Of a stretch of DNA of 22,392 bases, positions 17,492 through 22,392 are shown in pieces. Source of the stretch: Prorocentrum cordatum (lineage: Eukaryota; Sar; Dinophyceae; Prorocentrales; Prorocentraceae); the NCBI GenBank assembly GCA_963575745.1, contig CAUYUJ010011544.1, forward strand, positions 1 through 22,392, given 5' to 3'. A model generated the notes under the pieces. It ran no database searches. It was given only the letters and a program-made list of their open reading frames with translations, and was not told the DNA's origin. Positions within the stretch are counted from its first letter, which is position 1, and every line of letters starts with the position of its first letter. A program made the translations under genes and the position numbers.

Positions 17492-17609
17492 TCGACTCGG
17501 GCCTGTCCCTCTACAGCGGGAATACACAAAAATAATGAAAAAATAGTCCGGGGGCTATTTTTTGAGTATGCTTTGACCATTTTGGAGTATTTGGACACGC
17601 CCGACTTAA
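17492..17609. mobile_element. TCGGGCGTGTCC MITE family, copy 1
   Basis: The left end carries TCGGGCCTGTCCCTCTACAG; the right end, inverted, is TTAAGTCGGGCGTGTCC. The flanks GCTCGGGC (17484-17491) and GCTCGGAC (17610-17617) match 7 of 8 and look like an aged 8-bp target-site duplication. The interior is AT-rich and holds a hairpin (AAAAAATAG and CTATTTTTT). The interior aligns with 17820-17890. Confidence 0.7.
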
Positions 17610-17782
17610 GCTCGGACGGTCCCGTTGGTTTGTGACGAGCCCCCTGCCGCAGGGTGCGTCACCGGCAGCCGCGCGTCCCCGAGGGCGTTTGTTTGGGGGC
17701 GCCCGCCTCGTCCCGAGCGGCCGCCCGAGGCCAGAGTTGCGGCCCAGGATTGGGGGCGGTCAAGAGGGGGGTGATGACAAGG

Positions 17783-17890
17783 GTGAAGTCGGGCGTGTCG
17801 CTCTACAGGGGGGATATTCCAAAATTGTCAAACAATGCTCGGGGGACGATTTTTGGAGCATTTCTTGGCCATTTGGGGGTACTTTCTTGG
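17783..17890. mobile_element. TCGGGCGTGTCC MITE family, partial copy 2
   Basis: The left end (TGAAGTCGGGCGTGTCGCTC then TACAGG) and interior (CTCGGGGGACGATTTTTGGA) align with copy 1. The right terminal repeat is missing or too diverged to place. Sequence from 17891 to 18050 is unique, with nothing recognised in it. Confidence 0.5.
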
Positions 17891-18071
17891 GCATTTTTCA
17901 TTTTCGGGGGTGGACAGACCTCCTGCCCTGACACGTCGATCAGTGAATTGTCCGTTTTCGGTTTTCGAGAGGGCCTCGCGGCCGTCATTTTTGCGGGCCC
18001 GGGTCCCTCGGTTTCGGTCCCAGGTCGTTTTTAACTAAAGGGAGGTGGGTGTACTAGAGGGAGTCGGGGGA

Positions 18072-18296
18072 AAACAAACCTACCTCGCTTTTGACCACCC
18101 TCGCTTCCAAGAGATACCAAACAATGCCAAATTGCGGCCTGTACTGGTCAGGACGCTTGACGAGGAGGCGCGTGGTATGGCTTGGTTTTGCCTGGAAGCG
18201 AAAGCGGGGGAGGTAATACACGCTCTGAGGGAGGTTTGTCCACCGCCGACATTGTTCGCCCAAGATCCCCCTGTAGGGGGACAGGCCCGACCTGGG
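18072..18296. mobile_element. Palindromic element plus a TCGGGCCTGTCC-type right end
   Basis: AACAAACCTACCTCG through CCTCGCTTCCAAG (from 18072) is the imperfect reverse complement of the stretch ending at 18243 (GCCTGGAAGCGAAAGC, GGGAGGTTTGTCC). At 18262-18296, CCCCCTGTAGGGGGACAGGC then CCGACC is an inverted right end of the 17492-17609 family, so two elements may be nested or this is a larger family member reaching back to 17783. Confidence 0.45.
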
Positions 18297-18414
18297 GCCA
18301 GGGTGGTGGCCCAGGATCGGGGGCGGCCTCGGGCCCGCCCCCGGCGTCCCGTCCTTCCCCAGGCACCGGGCAGGCGGCGGGGGCCCGTGGAAGCTCCCGA
18401 GGCAGCCCAAGAGG

Positions 18415-18935
18415 GGGGGGAGGAGGAGGAGGAGGAGGAGGTGAGAGGGAGGAGGAGGAGGAGGGGAGGAGGATGGAGGAGGAGGAGGAGGAGGAGGAGG
18501 AGGAGGAGGAGGAGGAGGTTGTGAGGAGGAGGAGGAGGAGGAGGAGGAGGAGGAGGAGGAGGAGGAGGAGGGGAGGAGGAGGAGGGAGGAGGGAGGAGGA
18601 GGTGGAGGAGGAGGAGGAGGAGGAGGATGATGGAGGAGGAGGAGGGGAGGAGGAGGCGGTGAGGAGGAGGAGGAAGAGGAGGAGGAGGAGGAGGAGGAGG
18701 AGGAGGAGGAGGAGGAGGAGGAGGAGGAGGGGAAGAAGAGGAGGAGGAGGAGGAGGAGGAGGAGGAGGAGGAGGAGGGGAGGAGGAGGAGGAGGAGGAGG
18801 AAGGGGGAGGAGGAGGAGGAGGTGGGGAGGAGGAGGAGGAGGAGGAGGAGGAGGAGGAGGAGTGGAGGAGGAGGAGGGGAGGAGGAGAGGAGGAGCGGAG
18901 GAGGAGGTGGAGGAGAGGAGGAGGAGGAGGAGGGG
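18415..18935 (+). repeat. Longest (GGA)n array, about 520 bp
   Basis: Nearly pure G/A, mostly perfect GGA with GTG, GAT, GCG and GAA interruptions. Very long open frames on both strands (poly-Glu, poly-Arg or poly-Gly; poly-Pro, poly-Ser or poly-Leu) are compositional. Confidence 0.95.
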
Positions 18936-19069
18936 GGTGGTGACTAGGGGGGGTGGGTATCGTGGCGGGGGCCCTGTTATCTCCCCAGATTTCGGCGCGC
19001 TACCATCGTGCTCACTACGCCCCCCGCTCACCTGGGCGCGCAAATGCCTCGGGCCATTATTCGCACCCC

Positions 19070-19116
19070 CCCCTCTTGGACGCCCCTCTCTTGGACGCCC
19101 CCCTCTTGGACGCCCC
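19070..19116. repeat. Three 14-16 bp tandem units
   Basis: CCCTCTTGGACGCC is repeated three times with length changes in the C run. Just downstream, ATCGAATCG-AAC-CGATTCGAT (19161-19181) is a perfect 9-bp hairpin in a GATTCGAT-rich patch. Confidence 0.8.
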
Positions 19117-19378
19117 CGACAGTATCGGGAGTCAGGGTCCATTCCGATCCGATTGACCTCATCGAATCGAACCGATTCGATTCCGACGGTTCGATGTTCT
19201 CTCGATCCGGTGCGGCGGGATGCTCGCATTCTCAGTTAGATGCATGACCGGACCGTCACAACTGAAGCCCGATTTTATTCGAAAGCTCTTGCGCGGAGAC
19301 ATTCACGGTGGACAGGCCCATGCGAATATATGCACATATGGGGAGCTCCACGCAGGGAATAATTTGTTAGAGGGTGGC

Positions 19379-19398
19379 GGGGGGGGGGGGGGGGGGGG
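19379..19398 (+). repeat. 20-bp G homopolymer
   Basis: Uninterrupted run of 20 G in the assembled sequence. Its exact length is likely to be affected by sequencing error. Confidence 0.9.
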
Positions 19399-19512
19399 CG
19401 GTTTTGGATACCCTGTGGGGTATTTTCCCAGGCAGGCGAATGTTGTAACGCGCCTCCCCCTACTACATCTACTTGTGCTTACATTGTCGCTCCCTGATTG
19501 ATCCTGCCACGA

Positions 19513-19530
19513 CGTAGCCATTTTTGGCTC
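19513..19530 (+). other. Spliced-leader-like sequence (possible relic of an mRNA-derived copy)
   Basis: CGTAGCCATTTTTGGCTC equals the core of the dinoflagellate spliced leader (CGTAGCCATTTTGGCTC) with one extra T. The next bases (CGTCGG) do not match the leader end or the start of a spliced-leader RNA intron, so an SL RNA gene is unlikely. Dinoflagellate genomes are known to carry leader relics where trans-spliced mRNAs were reverse-transcribed and reinserted. A possible coding region lies downstream on the same strand (19771-20307). No clear retrocopy boundary or A-tail is seen. Confidence 0.5.
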
Positions 19531-19608
19531 CGTCGGGGGGTAAAGGTATAAACAGCCACCAAGCTATTACATGCCCAACTTGTGTCGAACACTAGCTGTG
19601 GGGTTGGC

Positions 19609-19660
19609 AAGGAGGAGGAACTGGAGGAGGAGGAGATGAGGAGGAGGGAGGGAGGAGAAT
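19609..19660 (+). repeat. Short (GGA)n tract
   Basis: GGAGGA array between the spliced-leader-like sequence and the downstream open frame. A 48-codon frame starts at the ATG just after it (MHDVPDGCLPVGQ), with no recognised family. Confidence 0.8.
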
Positions 19661-19770
19661 GCATGATGTCCCAGATGGATGCCTTCCCGTTGGCCAAATC
19701 CTCTCAGATTCTCCGAGGATCAGCAACAGGGCGAAGATGAAGGTGACTCTGCGGAAGAGTAAGAGGGAGG

Positions 19771-20307
19771 ATGAGGCCAGTTTCCCCTCGTGCTGCCGCG
19801 GCCGCTCCTGATGCTTCCTCGTCGTCCTCGCCCTCGCTCCCAAAACCCTTGACGACTCGTCCTGTTGGAAACGTGCGCCCCCCCCATTCTCTCGACCCCC
19901 TCCCCAGTGTCCGCCGTTTCATCCCGAGCCACTCGTTTTTGTCGCGCCCCTGGCGCTCGGCGGCGGCCCTCGGAGCCATCCGAGGGGAGATCTCCGCCGA
20001 GTCCTCGCTTTAAGTCGGGCGTGTCCCTCTATGGGAGGAAACTTCAAGACTAGGAAAAAGTATGGGGCGAATGTTTGATATTTGTTGATATCTTCCAGCA
20101 TTGTTGGACTATGCTGTTTTTCGTCCAACATTCGCCTGTAGGAGGACACGCCCGACCTAATCCTCGCTGTCCTCCGCACAGGCCCAGGTGGACGGCTGGA
20201 AGGACGTATTCGATGCAGACTCGCCCACGGTCGCCCTGTGGCCCGGGGCCATCAAGGACGGCACCACGCCTCAGCATGCAGGGATGCTTCGCGGGCGACG
20301 AGAGTGA
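19771..20307 (+). CDS. Possible gene end split by a MITE (19771-20009 joined to 20169-20307), function unknown
   Basis: The plus frame ending GAIRGEISAESSL at 20009 continues in frame after 20168 as SSAQAQVDGWKDVFDADSPT and VALWPGAIKDGTTPQHAG to a TGA at 20305-20307, provided the element at 20010-20160 and one copy of its 8-bp duplication are removed. The part after the element has clear G/C third-position bias. The part before about 19940 is Ser/Pro-rich and doubtful, and the 5' limit is unknown. An acceptor at CCGCACAG|G (AG at 20180) offers an alternative in which only the downstream exon is real. No domain is recognised. Confidence 0.35.
20010..20160. mobile_element. TCGGGCGTGTCC MITE family, intact copy with 8-bp target-site duplication
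   Basis: The 151-bp element starts TTAAGTCGGGCGTGTCC and ends GGACACGCCCGACCTAA, so its ends are inverted with one mismatch in 17. It is flanked by exact TCCTCGCT at 20002-20009 and 20161-20168. The interior is AT-rich, with a further internal inverted pairing (CGAATGTTTG facing CCAACATTCG). Exact duplication and well-matched ends point to a recent insertion. It encodes nothing and would need a transposase supplied elsewhere. Confidence 0.85.
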
Positions 20308-20929
20308 GAGGGGACCAGAGGTGGAGGGCACCCGCGGGCTCGGTCGTTCGTGTTCTCGTGGCCGCTGCCGGAGATTCTTCCAAACGGTCGGAGGATCGTC
20401 GTCGCTTTCTTGTGTGGTGTTTTGCCGAGCGGCGCTGGCCCTCGGCCCCCCTCCTTTCCCCCTCCCCCCGTGGATTCGATCTGGGCTGTTTTTGGCGCCT
20501 GTTTCAAGCAGCAGCTGGGGTCTGCCCCCCCTAGGACGCACCGTTGACAGTCGCATTAAGCAGAGATCCAGCGCCAGACCCCCCCCCCTTCCCCCCCCCC
20601 TTCCGCCCAAGGTCGCAACGCCGAGCAAGAAAGCGCTCACTGGGGCCTCTTGGGTGCATCCTCGTCGCCACGGCGGGGTCTCCGACTCGAGGCTCGTTCT
20701 GTCTGGAGGCGCCCCCCGGGACAGGCCGCGTCTCCCAGCCCCCTCGTCGCTCTTCTGTCCTCCTTCCTCCGCTGTTTGTGTAGTTTTTTTCTTGTTTTGT
20801 TTTGTTGTTTTTTCCCAACCATCATGTGGTGTCGGGTCCCCGTTTTGAAGAGACAGCGCCCCGCGTCCCACCCACTCACTCACTCCTTCCGTGCCTCCTC
20901 CCCCTTCTCCCTCCTCCATGCCTGTCACC
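20308..20929. other. Intergenic sequence, no gene recognised
   Basis: GC-rich sequence with C runs (about 20578-20603) and a T-rich tract (about 20776-20813). Open frames on both strands have no domain and no consistent codon bias. Confidence 0.5.
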
Positions 20930-21632
20930 CACCCAGTACAGCGTTTCGTAGACCCCATAAGGGGGCTCCACGTAAGGCCCCGGAGGAGGTGGGGTACCAC
21001 ATGCGTCTGCCACACCCAGTACGGCGCTTCGTGGCCCCATAGGGAGCTCGCTCGAAGGCCCCAGGGCGGGGGGGGGGACCACATGCATCTGCCACACCAA
21101 GTACGGCGTTTCGTGGGGTCATAGGGAGCTCCACGTAAGGCCCCAGGGGGGGGTACCACATGCGTCTGCTACACCCAGTGGGGCGTTTCGTGGCCCCATA
21201 GGGAGCTCCACGTAAGGCCCCAGGGGGGGTACCACATGCGTCTGCCACACCCAGTGAGGCGTTTCGAGGCCCCATGGGGGGCTCCACGTAAGGCCCCAGG
21301 GGGGGGTACCACATGCGTCTGCTACACCCAGTACGGCGTTTCGTGGCCCCATAGGGAGCTCCAATGGGGGGTACCACATGCGTCCGCCATACCCAATTTG
21401 GCAGCTTCACCCGCCCAGTACAGCGCTTCGTGGCCCCACGGGGAGCTCCACCGAAGCCCCCAATGGGACCGTCCGCATGCGTCCCACACCCAATTTGGCA
21501 TTTTCACCCACCCAGTACAGCGCTTCGTGGCCCCATAGGGAGCTCCACCGACGGCCCCAGTGCCACCGCCCGCATGCGTCCCCCCCCACCCAGTGCAGCG
21601 CTTCATGGCCCCATAGGGAGCTTCACCGAAGA
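20930..21632. repeat. Tandem array of about nine 76-97 bp units
   Basis: CACCCAGT-type landmarks at about 20930, 21013, 21095, 21172, 21248, 21325, 21412, 21509 and 21587 each precede GGCGTTTCGTGGCCCCATAG, GGAGCTCCACGTAAGGCCCC and TACCACATGCGTCTGC variants. Central units have a 76-77 bp period; units near 21412 and 21509 carry an extra AATTTGG-containing insertion of about 22 bp. The minus strand is open in all phases through the central units, so long minus frames cycle through three different peptides; I regard them as repeat artefacts. Confidence 0.85.
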
Positions 21633-21953
21633 AGATCTTCACAATTGCGGTACCCTCTTGGAGCCATCTTGGGCCATCTTGGACCCTGCGATGGGTCGGG
21701 CCCCCCCCCGTCCAAACGCATGGAGGGGGGAGGAGGCAAACCTCCCAAGCAGGGAGAGGAAGGAGGTTGGACAAGGAAACGCCCTGGACCACCTGCGCCC
21801 AGAGGGCTGGTGGGATTCTCCTCGTCGGCGAGGTCCGAAGGGGCCAGGCTCAGGGGTGGGTGGGAAACGCGTCGACCCCCAGCACCCCACCAATCGCCGA
21901 CAAGGGAGGCCCCGCGCCCCGCCCCCGCCCGAGGCCGCACGCTCTCGCCCTGT
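21633..21953. other. Unique spacer, no gene recognised
   Basis: GC-rich sequence between the tandem array and the element that runs to the window end. It has a GGAGGAGG-type patch at 21723-21740 and C runs, but no supported gene or RNA. Confidence 0.5.
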
Positions 21954-22392
21954 GCCTCCCGGATGGGGTCGGCGCCGATGTGGTCGGAGGATCGTCCGAT
22001 GCATCGCCGACGCAGCGCCGAGGCGGCTCGACGTGGGGGCCGATGTGCTTCACGCGTTTGTTCTGGGCCTCCCGGATAGGGTCGGAGCCGACGTGGTCGG
22101 AGGATCGTCCGATGCATCGCCGATGCATCGCCGAGGCGGCTCGATGTGGGGGCCGATGTGCTTCACGTGTTTGTCCTGGACCTCCCAGATGGGGTCGGAG
22201 CCGACGTGGTCGGAGGATCGTATCGCCGATGCGGCTCGATGTGGGGGTTGATTTGCTTCACGCCGACGTCGCCGATGCATCGCCGACGTCCAGGATGCAT
22301 CGCCGGTGCGTCGCCGGTGCATCGCTGGTTCAGCGGCGATGCAGCAGGATCCGCCGACCTCATCTACTCCGACCCCATCTGGGAGGCCTCTA
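21954..22392. mobile_element. Expanded second copy of the 4391-4611 element (may continue past the window)
   Basis: The right end (GACCCCATCTGGGAGGCC then TCTA) matches the right end of 4391-4611 and the interior has the same GATGCATCGCCGACG and GGCTCGATGTGGGGG words. The left part is a tandem of about 113-bp units, each starting GCCTCCCGGATGGGGTCGG (about 21954, 22067, 22180), so the left terminal sequence and part of the interior have been amplified. No transposase is visible. Confidence 0.65.

Noticed and set aside
8831-19229. Very long open reading frames (up to about 390 codons) through GGA/CCT arrays on both strands
   Set aside because: They are homopolymeric or near so, open in several frames at once, and contain no domain. 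Absence of stops follows from the triplet composition.
1-22392. CRISPR array, bacterial operon, phage or anti-phage defence system
   Set aside because: No regularly spaced identical repeats with unique spacers, no ribosome binding sites or operon-like gene packing, and the intron and codon features are eukaryotic.

Overview
The window looks like nuclear DNA of a dinoflagellate with a GC-rich genome. Evidence: one gene with almost exclusively G/C third codon positions and a Cys-rich dinoflagellate-style secretory domain; an intron bounded by direct repeats with GC-AG ends and an AG|G acceptor; a near-copy of the dinoflagellate spliced-leader core (19513-19530); many short foldback/MITE-like elements; and very long GGA microsatellites. 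The GC level would suit a Prorocentrum-like genome better than Symbiodinium or Polarella, but the species cannot be settled from sequence alone. I see no bacterial operon, rRNA, tRNA, CRISPR or virus.

Layout. 1-962: intergenic sequence with tandem repeats and one MITE. 963-2936 (+): the only confident gene, a predicted membrane-anchored, Cys-rich endonuclease/exonuclease/phosphatase (EEP) family protein. Its single visible intron (about 1340-1538) has the anatomy of an introner (terminal inverted repeats plus a 12-bp direct repeat). Exon 1 needs a one-base correction to read through. 2937-4390: UTR/intergenic sequence with little structure. 4391-7674: a dense field of foldback elements (five families) with GGA and CAG/CAT microsatellites and an orphan exon-like stretch. 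7958-8140: another exon-like stretch. 8900-16430: dominated by (GGA)n/(CCT)n arrays, a (GAT)n/(GCT)n block and an 82-bp tandem array, with MITEs between. 16550-17200: a CT tract leading into an exon-like stretch and a MITE with perfect 17-bp ends. 17490-20310: a second MITE family (ends TCGGGCGTGTCC), including one copy with an exact 8-bp target-site duplication that splits an open frame, downstream of the spliced-leader-like sequence. 20930-21632: a roughly 77-bp tandem array. 21954-22392: an internally expanded second copy of the 4391-4611 element, running to the window edge.

There is no evidence that several genes here work together. The coherent theme is genome architecture: small inverted-repeat elements, at least one acting as an intron, plus possible mRNA-derived sequence, in a microsatellite-rich background. 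Very long open frames through GGA/CCT tracts occur on both strands in several frames and are not evidence of genes; they are annotated as repeats.
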